A DNA stretch of 64,000 nt, taken from positions 63,027,989-63,091,988 of the forward strand of contig CM035228.1 of NCBI GenBank assembly GCA_020226215.1, read 5' to 3'. This DNA comes from Sindora glabra. Its lineage: Eukaryota; Streptophyta; Magnoliopsida; Fabales; Fabaceae. Below are positions 34,208-47,866 of the stretch, one piece after another (the first letter of the stretch is position 1; each line of letters begins with the position of its first letter). A program made the translations under genes and the position numbers. A model generated the notes under the pieces. It was not told the DNA's origin and did no database searches. It was given only the letters and a program-made list of their open reading frames with translations.

Positions 34208-36865
34208 TGTTATACCTTTTTTAAAATACAGTAAATTAGAAATTATAGTGGAAAGAGGAATAATTGTAATGACTAATAAATTCTATCAAATTTAAAAGTT
34301 TAAAGTATAAATTTCAAAATAAAATAAATTTGATGACTTAATGAATTTGGGAATATGAATATTATGATAGTTTGATAAGAAAAATTAAATAAAATTATAA
34401 AGTATGAAGTCTTAAATGGTTATAAATAAATGTGTGAGTGTGAAAGAGATTTAAGGAGAATTTTGCACAACTACCCCTGTGGCACTATTCCTTATTTTTT
34501 TTTACCCTTATCTTCTTATTTTCCTTATTTCCTTTATCTTCTCCTAACTTTCTTCTTCTTTTTCACCAAATCAAACTTGAGTATTTCATTTCTTTTCAAT
34601 TTCTTTATCCAATCAAGTTAAGAACATTATTTTCATTAAGAATTCTTCTTAGTTGATGGGAAGACTTGAGTTATTTAATTTTTATTAGGGATTTCAAACT
34701 TTAACTCTAGAATGCTTAAATTTTGATATGATTAGGATTAAGAAGCGTTCAATCTATCTTCTTAGCAATCTCTTTCATGCAAAGTGAGTGGCTAATTAAA
34801 CTAAATTGATTAATTTACAAAAATATGATGATATTGTTAGAATATTAGGTTTTGTGTAATTTTATTCAAATTGTGTTGGATCTGATATTTGGGATTAAAT
34901 AAATGTTGAATGATGTTAGTATTAAGTGTTAAATATATGTATTAATAGTTGTATAAGGGTTGGGTAAGCAATAAATATGTTTGAAGAGCAATTAAAGGTT
35001 AATGAATAATGAAAATTTTTCACAAAACTAATGTTTTTCATATATGAATTGATTGTGTAATCAATTCTCCTTATCTAAAAACAAACTAAGGCACAAGAAT
35101 CATCTCTAAAATCAATTCTCTTTGTGCAAATACAATTTAGGCAAGTGAATTAATTCTATAATTGATTCTCTATCTAGAATTGTTATATTGAATTTAAAAG
35201 GGTATAACTCTTTTGTCTTAAGCTTACTTTAAGAAAATTGCTTATCTTTAGAAAGGTAATTGATTCTACTTTCAAATGGAACTAATTTCAAGTCAATATT
35301 TTATGTATATATTGAGATATCACTAAAATAGTGGGTAAAGGTCAAAACTCAAGATTGTAAAAAATAGAATCTTGAAATAGGCATAACACTTTCAAATCTT
35401 AACTGTTTTAGAAGAATAACTAGTTTATTTAAAGCCAATTAAGTCTAGTTTTAGATTAAATAAGTTCTATAATGAGAAATTCATAATTTTTGAATTACTC
35501 ATTAAACATCATTCAAAGGTCGTAACTAGGATGATCATATACTTTACCTAACTTAGGTTATATTATGATGATTTGTAATGGTCTAATGAAGGCATTTGGT
35601 TTCCAAATATGAAGAATAAAGTAGTTTATGATATTTATAAGATAATTACATAAATAGGTAATCACCAAATGAGAAATTAGATGTTGCATGGTATAATATG
35701 TGTCGTAGTCAACTTGTTATATTAATTATGGAACAAAATGTGTTATATATGATTAATAACATAATTAATCTGGTTTATGTAATTGAAATATGATATATAA
35801 TGCTTGACCATTCAAGAGGAATGAAATGTTTGAATTTTAAAATGTGAATATGGCTAAATATATACAATGATAGAAACACTTATGATATTATGGCAATATT
35901 TTGTATTGAATGTGATGATATGAATCATTAAATGACATGATACATAATATGAACATACTTGTATTATTGTTATGTAAATAGAATAAGTAGTGTAACCATA
36001 CATTGAGGCATGATAATGTTTAACTAATATAGTAAATAAAGCTTCTGGCTCGACTTGCGAAATATGATAAGGGAGATAATGTATATGCAGAATGCTTAAT
36101 TCTCGATAAAGGAAGGTAGGATATAAGATTAGTTCAGGAAGTATTAGGACAAAAAGGTTGGTAAGGTATAAGGTAGACCTAGGAGTCATAAGGTGAATAT
36201 ATGTATTTAATTACTATCTATGAATTATGATATAATCTTAAGACATAATTGGTTTTGAAAACTTTTGTTTGAATTATTAGTGAAGGAATGAGTGTTTTTG
36301 GATCTTTTAGGGTTTCTTGATATTAAATTGCTAATATGATTGTTTATGTGTTAAGTTTTATAGGAGAATAAGTTGGTGTATAAGTTATTATTTTATTTAC
36401 TTGTTTAAATAAAGTATTCACTCATTAAACCTATACTCACTCTTTTGTGATTTATTTTGCATATACCAAGGTCAAGTCTCTACTTCTGCTATCTTAGAGT
36501 GAGATTACATGAAAGTTCATTGTTTAGTTGTATAGTGGCACAAGGTATTTGCTCATAAAGTGTTTATTGGCCTTATTGTATTGATAAGTTAGGGTAAAGG
36601 AAATACATAAACTAAATGCTTCATAATTAAGTTAGACTAGCTTATCCTTATTATGGATGACTACAAGTAACTTTGACTTTCTCATCTTTTATAAATCCAT
36701 CTTTGTTAATAATGAATGAAATGACTTCTCCTTTACTTATAATTTCCTTTTTGATGACATAAATATTCACAAACTGATAAGGATTGCAAAGGTTAAATTG
36801 CATTAGGTTAGTAGAAATTGAGAAATGGGTTCAATGCTAACCACATTCAAGTTAGGGTCATGATA
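34208..36865 (+). repeat. X1 3' LTR
   Basis: Starts TGTTATACC and ends GGTCATGATA. Collinear with the 5' LTR throughout (for example ATTCACTCATTAAACC near 36415 and TTAGACTAGCTTATCC near 36630). Its palindrome cluster at about 35045-35170 is clearer than in the 5' copy. Confidence 0.88.
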
Positions 36866-38166
36866 AATATATAGGAAAAGATAATTTCTATGCCTCTTTC
36901 CAATAGTTTCAAATTCTCCTTTTTTTCAAAACATTCTTTTGTCTAAACTTTAAGAAAACTTTTGAATATTTACTTTTCAAAAAAAAAAAAGAAGCTAAGT
37001 AGCCATTTTCTAAATCATATTTCCAAAACTAAGGTTTTGAAACCCTTTCTTGTTATTTAAGAAAATTAACTTTACAAACATTTCACCTTGGCTTCAATAC
37101 ATCATCACAACACAAACATAATAAATAATCCACTATGAATACTTTTGGCTCCTGTATAGTAAATAATAATCATTATAAACATAGATATACATCTTATATA
37201 TAATAACTTTCTTAAATAAAAACTAAAAATAAAAATAGTAGTTATTTGCTCACCCTAAGAATTGGAAGTACTTATTTTTTTCACCTAGCATCTAAAGGAT
37301 GATATCCAAAATAACATAAAATTAGTAAGGACTTTAAAGAAAGAAAAAGGAAAAACCTACTATAGTTTGTGGAGTTTTAGCTCTTCTTAGATGACCTCAG
37401 GTGCTAGAATTTTGATCTACCTTTGATTGAAGCTTAATAAACTTCCTTATCTTATTCAAAAATGAAGAAAAAGATGAAAAGCACTTGAAAATTCACTTCC
37501 CTTCTCTTTCCTTCTTTTTGTCAATAAGTCTTTATGTTCTATGTGTTATCCATTTATAGTGTGATAAGATAGGGTGTGAATGAAGTAACTATTTTTTTGC
37601 TCTTTTTCTTTCTTAGTGATGCACTTTTGGTAGCTTATGGGTAAGTTTGAGCTCATTTAGTTATTTTTATAGTAAAATGAAGTAATGCCTAAGTTTGAAG
37701 AGTCATTAAGCTTACCTCATGCTTTCATTAACTCTGGAAATATTCCTTATTCCTTCTTAGTCTCCAAGTATGTTTTCTTCTTAATCATCTATTTTTATTA
37801 GCTTAATTACATAATTGCCATTAATGCTCCTCTTTCATTCCCATTTTTAGCTAAAAACCATGGCTTTTTGTATGTTTCCTTCAATTTGCCAATTTATCAT
37901 TTAATAGAATTTTGTAAAGTATTCTTAAATAATAAATCCAATGAAATCTAAAATTCTATCAATCTTAGATCTTGAATAACCTATGGAATTACTCTATTTA
38001 CTTATGGAAAATTTAAGGTAATACTTTAACCTTTCTTGAATTTCACTAAATTACATAAACCTCCCTTGTACTTCCAAAATCTACACATTAATCTAATTAA
38101 ATGATTTCTATTAGGAATATTTGCTTAATATTCCTAGATTCTATTTTTTTTATTTGGTAACTTGAC
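36866..38166 (-). repeat. L2 left LTR, second part
   Basis: Continues the L2 LTR beyond X1: text at 36900-37300 aligns with 42750-43080 (AATAATCCACTAT, CATATAT..CATCT, AGTAAGGACTTTAAAGAAAG-like), and the promoter-like TTTATAGTGTGATAAG at 37555 with TTTATAATGTGAGTACG near 43318. The end is taken where TAACTTGACA resembles an LTR terminus; this is approximate. Confidence 0.5.
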
Positions 38167-41100
38167 ATTATTAAATAAATTTCTTCCTTTTATTTTATAC
38201 TAATTTTATACGAAACTTCTCACATTTCTCACTCATTTTCTTTGTTAAGATGAAGAACAAGAGATTGATCAACAAGAACCTTAACATAAGCTTGGATTGA
38301 AGTTGTAATGGAAATCTAAGGTGAATTACGATTTTGTTGTTACTTTTTTTTTTGGATTTATTGATTGTTTACATTGTAATTTTGTATGAAAAAGTATGAA
38401 ATAATTTTTCTTAACCCTAAAGTAGAATTAGCTTTGTTCATGATCTATTTATTATTATTGGTAAGGATTGAAGTGAGTTTTAATTTTGATTTCGCTTTCT
38501 TTAGTTTTATTGACTCGTAATATGGAGATTATGCTGGGAAAGTTTTAGGTTTAATCCTGCTAACCTTTAAACAAAACTTCTTTTATTTGCTATTTGAAAT
38601 TTTATTTTTAATTATAAGGAGGCAACTTTTCAATAATTTCATGCATAAGCTAAAAATTTCAGTGAGATGTATGCTAGATAAGAACTTTTATAAATCATAC
38701 GAGTATCTTTTTGTTAATTATGTATTTACAACTACAATTTTTATGAAGAATTTGGAATTTGATTAAATATCTTGATACCCTTCTAGAAGACCTTGTAGAC
38801 ATTTATTAATGGAATTGACTTTTTTTCTTTCCATTTATATAAGGATCTATAAAGGAGAGGAAGAGCATCATTGTCATTAGTTTGAACATTCAAATTGCTT
38901 TAATTGAGATACACAAGAAATTTGCAATCCCAAAAGCTCAATGGCCTTAAATCATTAGTGAACTCTGTGCTTTGAACCATGTAGAAGAAGTTGATGTTTT
39001 GATCACACATAATAGGATGGAAATATATGTAGTAGGATGAAGAAGTAACTGAATGAATGTTAAAGGTAGTCTCCACTTAATTTTAGTTCATTCCTTAATA
39101 GCTTCAGTTAAAAAATAACTCCATTGTTCCTCCTTAAAATACTTTTGTTATTTATATGCAATATTCACTACATCTATGATAGGAGTTATCTATTATTCTT
39201 TTTTTTTTACTGTAACAATCATATTCCAAAAGAAAGGTAAGGATGAAACTAATGATGTTATTGTTCCTTAGCAAGCAAGTGAATTACAATGCCAAAACTT
39301 TATGAGCACTAATTTTTGCTCTATAAAAGGATACTACACCAAATTTATTTGAAGTAGCTATGGGGCTTGATTCTTTTGTTCTTAGAGAAGGTCAAATTCT
39401 TACTAAAGTAAGACAAGTTGTAAAAGTCAGACAAGGAGTGGTTGGATTTAATAAGAAAATTAATGAGTTTTTTAAGCAAGCTATCTATGTTAAGAAGGGT
39501 TTAGAATTAAGATTAATATTTCATTAGGGTTAGTTGTGTGAGTTACATCTTATGTTTTTATTTTTTTATTCAAAGTCAATTTTTTTTTAATTTTAGTTGT
39601 TACTTTTAATTTCAATAAAGATAGATATATTTTACACCTTCTATATTTAGTAAAAAAAAGAAGCAACACTTAAATAAAGAAGAAATTATATGAAGAAATA
39701 TAAAGATGTAGAAGGAAGATGAAGTTTGATCATAACTTAAATTATTTAACTATCTTTGATGATTTATTTTTCCATAAATCAAGTCATCATTGCCTTACTT
39801 CTTGAAATATTTCTTTACCAAAATCTACAAACAATTCTTACTATAAACCATAAGAGTTTACCCTTACTTTCTGATTAACCATCCAGGTCATTTGTGTTAC
39901 TAAACCTCTTACTTTCTTAGTAAGATATGTATAATTCCTTTTCTCATAACATTGAAAATATGTCCCTTAAATTAGCATTAAGGATACAATCTCACCACCA
40001 ATGTATTTAAAATCATTAGTATGTCAGCTTATAACAATAGCTTTTATTATTCTATAATCTGTAAAGTTTCCAAAACCAAAATATTTTTATAATAATAATT
40101 TTTAATTCCTTTATCATTATTTCTCTAATTATCCATCATTACTTAACTTAACACTTATATATCTTTATAAACCATAAAGTTGCAAAATCAAAAACCTTTC
40201 TTAAAAGCTCTAGCATATTTATATCACTTATTTCTAGGCATACATATTAATTTCCATTCCCTTAATTAGAACTTTCTTGTCTTAATTCCACTCCTTGGAA
40301 TTTCATATACATTAATTATTCCTTTTTAAATATCAGCTTGGTCATAAGTTTTTTTCCCTATTTGTTGTATAGACTTTAATTGATCATTGTTGAATAGTAA
40401 GCAAATATGCTTTTTAATCTATCATTACTAACTTTCCTTAATTTCAAGAATTATTTTAATTCATTTATCTTATAAACTTTTAATCAATCTTTATACACTC
40501 TTGATGACAAATACTTTAATGGAAACATTTTCCTTAAGATCATTTTACACCACAAGCTTTACCTTAAGCGTGTAATTATTTAAAGGTTATCTTCATTTCA
40601 TTAATAGGATTCTTATATTTTGATTGAAATTTCAAAATTTGCTCAATAGATTTCTCATCCTATCTTGATCTATTATTTACTATATGTTTTAGTTAATCCT
40701 TCATAATACTCATAACATGTTTACTTTTCATTTTCCAAAATAATTGATTCTTTTTGTTAGGAACTTACTAATTTTGTCTACAATTCTTATTCACATGCTC
40801 ATTCTTATCTTTAGTTATTTTATGCATATACCTTAATTCATTGTTAGAATCCATTATATTTTTATAACTCATACGGTCCATACTCATCACTATCTATATG
40901 TCCCCATTTATTCATACACTTATTCCTTTAAACAATCTATTAACTCTATTCTTTCATTCTCACTGTGTCTTATCATCCTATTAACCCTATTCTATAAGGA
41001 TTATGGTAAATTGATACTTCTATGACTTGGAGGCTTTGGTTCAGAATTCTATAAACCAGCTTTATCTTAAAAAGTGATCTATTTCTTTAATCAAGTTCTA

Positions 41101-41477
41101 TTTTTGTAGTTTAGCATTCAATATCATTCTTATCTAGGGTTTCTTGATCACTTTAACTTTATTATTAGGGAATTTAAAATTTTTTCCATCTTTTAGATTA
41201 CTTGGATTTATCCTAATTCTTCTCGCATTCCATAATATAACTCCAACTAGAAAATAAAAAATACCTTTAAAATTAAAATATACTTCATACTCTTAATGAC
41301 ACTATTAATATTACTAGTGGGGCATTGATTTGGTCACATTCAACTAGAGTTTATTCAATTATAATTTCCATTTTGCACTAGTTTAAACTTCACTATTCCA
41401 CGTTACTTGAACTACTAGTATACCACTAGCCCTAATTTATTATACTATAGTTGCTTAAACGATGCTTTAATATTAAT
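38167..41477 (-). other. L2 internal region, non-coding
   Basis: About 3.3 kb between the two L2 LTRs. No gag-pol motif was recognised. The right end has a degenerate primer site on the minus strand (TTAATATTAAAGCATCG, compare X1 TGGTATCAAAGCAT). A 55-codon open frame at 39360-39527 (MGLDSFVLREGQILTK..) is unrecognised. L2 thus looks like a second LARD-type element in the opposite orientation. Confidence 0.5.
39360..39527 (+). CDS. Unrecognised 55-codon open frame
   Basis: Reads MGLDSFVLREGQILTK, then VRQVVKVRQGVVGFNKKINE and ends LELRLIFH. It is unusually basic, well composed and stop-free for such AT-rich DNA, but I know no matching family. It lies inside the L2 internal region. It may be a captured gene fragment or chance. 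Confidence 0.15.
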   Translation: MGLDSFVLREGQILTKVRQVVKVRQGVVGFNKKINEFFKQAIYVKKGLELRLIFH

Positions 41478-43784
41478 TATCACAATCTAATTTTGGATTA
41501 TCATGATTGATATAAAGATATCAATTGAATATCTTTACAAGCCTTATTAAAACTAAACTAATTTTTTAAAATCTGATCATTTTCAAAAAAAAATGTATGA
41601 TGTAGAAATACTAAGTTGAAAAATTCACTAAAGTTTTTTTGTCAAAAATTAGTCATGCATAATTAATGAGATACAATTTTATAAATAAAAAATATTACAA
41701 CCCCTTTTCTTCCTTTTGGAAGAAGATTTAAAAATCATAAATGCATTAGTTCCATTAAAGTCAAAATTTGAGTCAAATAGAAAGGCCTTTCTTTTTTATT
41801 TTGGAAATATTTGTAACATAATGACCTTAGAAACTTTTTATGAAGTGATTTTAGAAATATATTTATTTATCAAAAGGTCATTACTTCCACCAAATTTTTC
41901 AAATAGATAACTTTTTAGAAAGCTTTTCAAAAAATTAATTTATAAAAAATACAGACTTGAAAAAAATTTATAAAACTCGTATGAACATGATTTCCTAAAA
42001 AAACTAGAGAGATATTTTAGACAAAGATTTTCTAATAACTAAGAAGTAAATCACTTTAGAAGTTCAAGAATTAGGTTAGTAAGACTTTAGGAAATAAGAA
42101 GATCTTATTTATAAATACTCCAAAAATAACATATTTTCTTCAAAAATTGATTTAAAAAATATTTTATTGAATATAATCATACTTTCATAAATGTTTAGAA
42201 AAAATCTATAGTAAAGTATTCATTTACCCTTTAAAGTGAAAAACCTTTTCCTTGTACTACTTTAGGTGATTTGGAAATCTCTTATCTTATTTTACCTCAT
42301 CTATTTGTAAACTAAACATAAAAAAAAAAATCAATTTAGATACACAATAATATACATCATATACATTATCATGACTAGACTAAAAAGTCATTTTGTAGGA
42401 AAACTTTTCCTCTTGAAGACATTAGTTTAGAAGATAACTTTTTAGCATAAAATTATAAGTTTCCAAATATGTTTTTAAACATATTTTTGCAACGTTAATT
42501 AAGTAGTTTAAAACATATTGTAGTAACTTTTTTTTAAAAAACAAAAATTTTCTTCAACAGAACAGCAAAAAGCCCATAAAACTAGTATGTTTGTTTCAAA
42601 GACATTTTTATCTTCAGAACTTGATTTTCATGCATTTTATCATTTCAAATTTAACTTAAAATAGTGTAACATCTTTTGAGTTCCAAAAACAAGAATTCTT
42701 GCTTATTTAGGCCAAGAAAACCATGAGCCTTTAAATGCCTATCACCAAATTTTTCTTCTATTTTCATGTAAAAATTATGATTTCAAAATTAACTAGTTTA
42801 AAGAATCATTTTGAAAACTTCTTTCTCAAAATCAATTTCCTCAAAACCTTTTCTTAAACTTTAAGCAAACATATTTGCAAATAATCCACTATAGGTTTAT
42901 GATTTCAGGATAATGACAACAATCATATATACATCTCATATATAAACATTTTTTAAGAAGAAAACTAAAAAGAAAAAGAATGAATCTTTACTAATTTAAA
43001 ATAGATTGTAGAACTTATTTCCTTCATATAAAATCCAAAGTATATCATCCAAAACAACATAGAGTTAGTAAATAATCTAAAGAAAGAAGTATGAAAAAAA
43101 ATATGAATTCATAAGGGTTTATAGCCTTTTGCCTTCACTAGGAGATTAATAGAGCTTTTATCTCTAACCAACTCTTAAGAATACTTAAGAAACTAGTAGA
43201 AGCTCACTAGTAAATAGCGAGAACAATGAAGAACTCAACTTTTCTCTTTTCCATCTCTCTATAGTCTTGAGCTTTCCAAGCTTATTGCGAAGAAATTTAA
43301 GTTTACCTTTACTCTATTTATAATGTGAGTACGAGTGTTCTCCAAGTATGCTTGCATCATCCTAGAAAGAATATTCTTATTCCTAGAATATTCCATTATT
43401 TTCTTATTAACTTTTGCTTCTATGTCCTTTAACTATGTAAAAATTCTTCCTTTCCCAAGTTTTGCTTAAATTCTTTTTAATTAAGCCTAATTTCCCTTTC
43501 TTCCCCTATATGACCTTGTATACCTTTAGTTATGTGTTCAAAGTTATATTTTCATTACCTTGGGTTATTTTAGGTTGCTATTGAGTAAAAATAGTAAGTT
43601 ACTTTTAAACTTTATTAACCTTAGATCTTAAGTATATATCTAATTCACTCAGATTTTTCATCCATTAAAATTAATAAATACTTCTACTAGAATTAGTGAG
43701 TATTTCTACTAATTACCCATTAATGGACATAATTTGATTTACTTTTATCGATCTTTGACTACTAAATTTTTATCAAGTGTTACA
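41478..43784 (-). repeat. L2 right LTR (5' LTR in element sense)
   Basis: On the plus strand it begins TATCACAATCTAATTTTGG with ATCATGATTGA following. This is the reverse complement of the end of the Tekay-like left LTR (near 55500-55530), so the two families are related. It ends AAGTGTTACA, giving the usual TGTAACA start in element sense. Its central part aligns with both pieces of the L2 left LTR. Confidence 0.6.
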
Positions 43785-44240
43785 ATTTTCCTTTTTAAGA
43801 AATTTTCATAAGATTCCAATTAGTTTCCCTTAGAAGAAATAGAAGAGTGTAAACTAATTCCTCTCGTGATTTGCCATGCCATCTAGACAATAACACAAAT
43901 TGGAACTTATTAGGAATGGCTTTGTACCCTTAAAAGCATAACAAAGAGCCTTTAGTGCTTTCACCATCAAATCTATTTCATATTTTAGTGGGATAAGCTT
44001 GGTTATGTTTGATGTAGCTACATATATGGCCACTTACTCAAAACTTTCTATTATTAAATTATAGAAGAAGGAAACCAGTGATTCATTATATGGAACTTAT
44101 GGATCCAACCATATACATAAGAATTTTAACTAAGGATTGCAAAGTTGAGGATTAAGAATGTTGCAAATAATGATGAAAAAGTTGTAGTTCACTCTTATAC
44201 AAGTTTGGGGTTTCTCCCAAGCTTCGATTAAGTAGAGGGG
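43785..44240. other. Host sequence between L2 and X-family solo LTR
   Basis: A 456-bp piece, continuous with 48035 onward once the solo LTR is removed, so probably the 5' part of the plus-strand LINE or its host. On the minus strand a partly open stretch (IPLKYEIDLMVKALKALCYA, then GTKPFLISS) is seen but not identified. Confidence 0.35.
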
Positions 44241-46395
44241 TGTCATGACCTTATCCAATCATGATTGGTGTGGAATCCACTTTTTAGGTTTTACAAACCT
44301 ATCTTAATTCGAATATTATGTTCCTAATTAATGTGTGGTTATCTATATAGCAAGAAAGAAGATATCAAATGAGAAAGAAAATATTTGCATAAATTTTCAT
44401 AAAAAAGTTTGCAAAAGATGAAAAGGTTAGATTTGCTTATAGTCCTCCTACGAAGAGGATAAACTAGTTTAACTAATTCATAAGGAATTTAATGTATGTT
44501 TCCTTTGCCCAAGCCTACTAATAGAATAAGGCCTAAAATATACTTTATGAACAAATATTTTATACTATCATACAACCACAACAATGAGTTTCCATGAAGT
44601 CTAGCTTTAAAGAGGTAGTGGTTGAGGCTTAACCTATATATATATCGTAAAATAGGGAAGTATGAGTCTGGGGCTTAGTAAATAAATGATATAACATAAA
44701 TAAGCAAAATAATGGATTGATATTACTAACTAGACCATCCTCTTATAAAATTCACCATAGCAAAACATTCATAAATATTAATTAATGCATTAAATAGCCT
44801 AAGAAGGCTCATTTGTAGTTAAACTATCATATTAATTTTCAAACAACCTCAAAAGGCTTAATGATAATAAGAATAAATAATAATAGTTAAATTCCAAATT
44901 CATATTGCAAGGCGTAGCAATCTACAATAAAGATGCACATATTCACCTTATGACTCCTAAACTACCCTTATACCCTTTACAAGTTTTCTATCCTTATCCT
45001 TCTAGAATCTATCTTATACTCTCCACAAGTATATTACTAGAAATTTTTTATTTGATGTTCACATCACTTCTAATATATTTCTTATTTCATGGTATAAGCC
45101 ATATTCATCACATTGACTAATCAACATTATGCTTTAATGCATGGTCACATAATATATTCCATTACATAAACAATGTCACAAGTTAGATCATATCATATCC
45201 TATATCATATTTCACAATTTAGTTCTTTCTTGTTAACATAATTTTATAATATTATCATACCTATATGCATGACCACCCACCACATTTCATCTCAAAATTC
45301 CATAAACAAGACCAATTGCATCATATACTATATGTCACTTCGTATCTAATCTTATTTCATGTCATAGACATCATGTAATGTTTATTTCTCTATATTGGTG
45401 ATAATATAATAGCTTTATCAGTATTAAAAGTGGCATAAGTCTTTACTAAAACAAAATGAAATTTTCTTGTAAAAATAGGGTAGGTGCAGTGCTTCCTGAA
45501 GCTCTTTAGTTCTTCTAGTAACATTTGAAAATAACAAAGTGCTTTGTGAGTTACTTCCCTATTTTGATAATTTTTAACCCAAGGAAAGGCCTTGCAAAAG
45601 GCTTTGCAAAGCTTTTCATGAAGTCCGAAAACATCCCTTCATAGTGAAGTTTTTCGTGAATCATTTCCTAGCCTAGTGAAATTTAAGCCTAAGACGATCT
45701 TTGCAAAAAGCTTTGTGTACGAGTGCAAACCCTTTTCTAGTAATATTTTCTATTATTCATTTATCCCAAATATACATATAACTTATTTATTACTTTATCA
45801 AATCACTCTTTTCTAATAAATGCACCTATGTAACTTTTCACTTAAGTATTCTTCATTATTAAATTTAATTAAATCATTATAATTATCATATTCTCATAAA
45901 TTCACATAAACTTCATTACATAGGCAAATAACTGTTTCCTCAATAAATCAATGAATTTAAGTTAGAGTATTTACTCACCTAGTAGGAAGGAGAATTCTAA
46001 AAGAGGAATTTAATGATCTTTAACTCTATTCACACTAAAAGTAAAGGTTTCCCTTAGTTAAGGTTTTAATTTCTAATTGGAACCAAAGTAATCCCTTTTA
46101 TGAAAAAGAGATCATTCAACAACGATAGAGTTCTTACCTTGATTAGATAAAGAGATTAAAAATGGTTACTACCTTTTCTTGCCACAATTAGAAAAGAAAA
46201 TGATAAGGAAAAAGAAGAATAGAGAATGAAAACTGTAAGGAAGTCTGAGAAATGAAAGAAGAAAAAGGGAGTTGGTGTCATAAAATTAGGGAAATAATAT
46301 TCAAAGACATTTTTAGAAATATTTCCTAAATCTCCCTTTACTCTCTTACTCACTAATAATACTTAAATCTTATTTCCTTGCTTAACTTTCCTTAT

Positions 46396-47866
46396 TGATA
46401 AATGCACAAATACACTTAAATTCTATGTGTTTTATCACTCATTTACTTAGTATTTTGTGCAAATTAATTGAAAAGGATACTTAGATGCTCTATATTTTGT
46501 TTTCAGGTCTTGAAATGACACATATGAGCATTAGAAAAGGATCCGGAAGCAAAATCATTCAAATTGTGAAGAATTGAAGCAAATTTATTCACTCAGTAAA
46601 GAACACGGGGTATGGGAACCCCGTGCTTATGGCCGTGTTTCCTTCTGGATTGCTTCGAGACTTCACTAGACTGCTCAGAGAAGAACACGGGTGTGAACAC
46701 GGGACGTGTCACACACCGTGTATCATACTACCTTCCAGTTCTGAGGTAAACACGGGGTGTCACACCCCGTATAACATGCTGATCACACTTCATTGAAGAA
46801 CACGGGGTACAACATTGGCCGTGTACTACACCGTGTACATTACTGCTTGACACTTCGTTGAAGAACGCGGGACGTGTCGCACAACGTGTTTCGTGCTGCT
46901 CAACTTTCACTGAGAAACACGGGGTACAACACTATCCTTGTTGGACCCCGTGTACATCACCAATATAAGTTTTGCGCGAAATTTTGAGAGAGGGAGGAGG
47001 AGAAACTGAGAATTAACAAGAGGAGCTACTGGGAGAAACCCTAGAGGAGACCAAGGGCACCTTCTAATGTGGATTCAAGCAAGGAATTGAAGAATCAAGC
47101 AAGAAATTTGTATATCTTCATGAATTATTTGACTTCCCTCTCTGTTTTCTGATTTTCTTCTGATTTTGTAATGTCTTCACACTAAATCCTTGTACTCAGC
47201 TTGGGTGAACTTGTTCATGGATTTATGGAACTGAATTTTATATAATCTAGCTTGACTTACTGTTGAATTATGATTTGATTATGCTGATTTGTCTGGAACA
47301 AGCCAATATATCCGGAATATTGGATTTGTGTTATAGATTAATTGATACTAGGTTGAGATGACCAATTAATTAATCGGATCTTGCATGATCATTGGGAATA
47401 TCAATTAGACTTAGGAATTAAGCTAATTGGATTCTTTTGCACAGGATGAAATGTCCAAGAATGGATTCTAAGCAAGTTAATGCAACCTAGATGAGTGATT
47501 ACTAAAGTAATTCTGGGCACTTAATCTTTTGATTAGTAGCTAGTAGCCTTGTAATGAGGTATAGCTTAATTTTGGTAATCCAACAATCTTAATTAACAGT
47601 AAACCAAGTTAGAGAATTATATTCATTCCATAATGAAATGTACAAGGAATCCTTAAGCTGAGTACGCTTTTATTCCATTGAATCAAACCTTATTTTGATA
47701 GCTAAGCTCTGTTTTACAATTTATTCTTGATTCCACTATCAATTGATCCACCTAGATAATTTTGCTTGAGATTTAGTTAGTACTCAACCTACAATCCCTG
47801 TGAAGAACAATAATCTTTTATACTATAACTCGACTTAACCCATGCACTTGCGGGATTGCACAGTCA
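46396..47866. mobile_element. Solo LTR (1471 bp) with CACGGGG palindrome array
   Basis: Starts TGATAAATGCACAAA and ends TTGCACAGTCA, flanked by the perfect duplication CTTAT (46391-46395 and 47867-47871). The terminal text (CACTTGCGGGATTGCACAG) and the CACGGG/CCCGTG-rich block at 46601-46970 resemble LTRs of large plant gypsy elements of the Tat/Athila group as I know them; this assignment is tentative. The orientation is likely plus. Confidence 0.85.
46601..46970. repeat. Array of ACACGGGG..CCCCGTGT quasi-palindromes
   Basis: GAACACGGG or a variant begins near 46604, 46683, 46750, 46799, 46863 and 46916 (spacing about 50-80 bp), each followed after 20-40 bp by its complement (CCCCGTG, CCGTGT). 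It is much more GC-rich than anything nearby. Each unit could fold as a hairpin in RNA or single-stranded DNA. Confidence 0.85.

Larger units (their letters stand above)
28239..36865 (+). mobile_element. X1: LARD-like non-autonomous LTR retrotransposon
   Basis: LTRs of about 2.66 kb (28239-30898 and 34208-36865) flank a 3.3-kb internal region with no gag, protease, RT, RNase H or integrase motif in any frame. A primer site TGGTATCAAAGCATAA follows the 5' LTR and a purine-rich tract (GAAGGAGGAGT) precedes the 3' LTR. The flanking 5-mers ACTAT (28234-28238) and AATAT (36866-36870) differ at one base and fit a target duplication. By eye roughly one in five positions differs over the first 250 bp of the LTRs, so it is older than E1. 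Large LTRs with a non-coding interior match the plant LARD definition; proteins must have come from elsewhere, probably a Tekay-type element. Confidence 0.82.

Noticed and set aside
35854..36189. 111-codon open frame in the X1 3' LTR
   Set aside because: Antisense within an LTR, and the homologous region of the 5' LTR does not keep it open.
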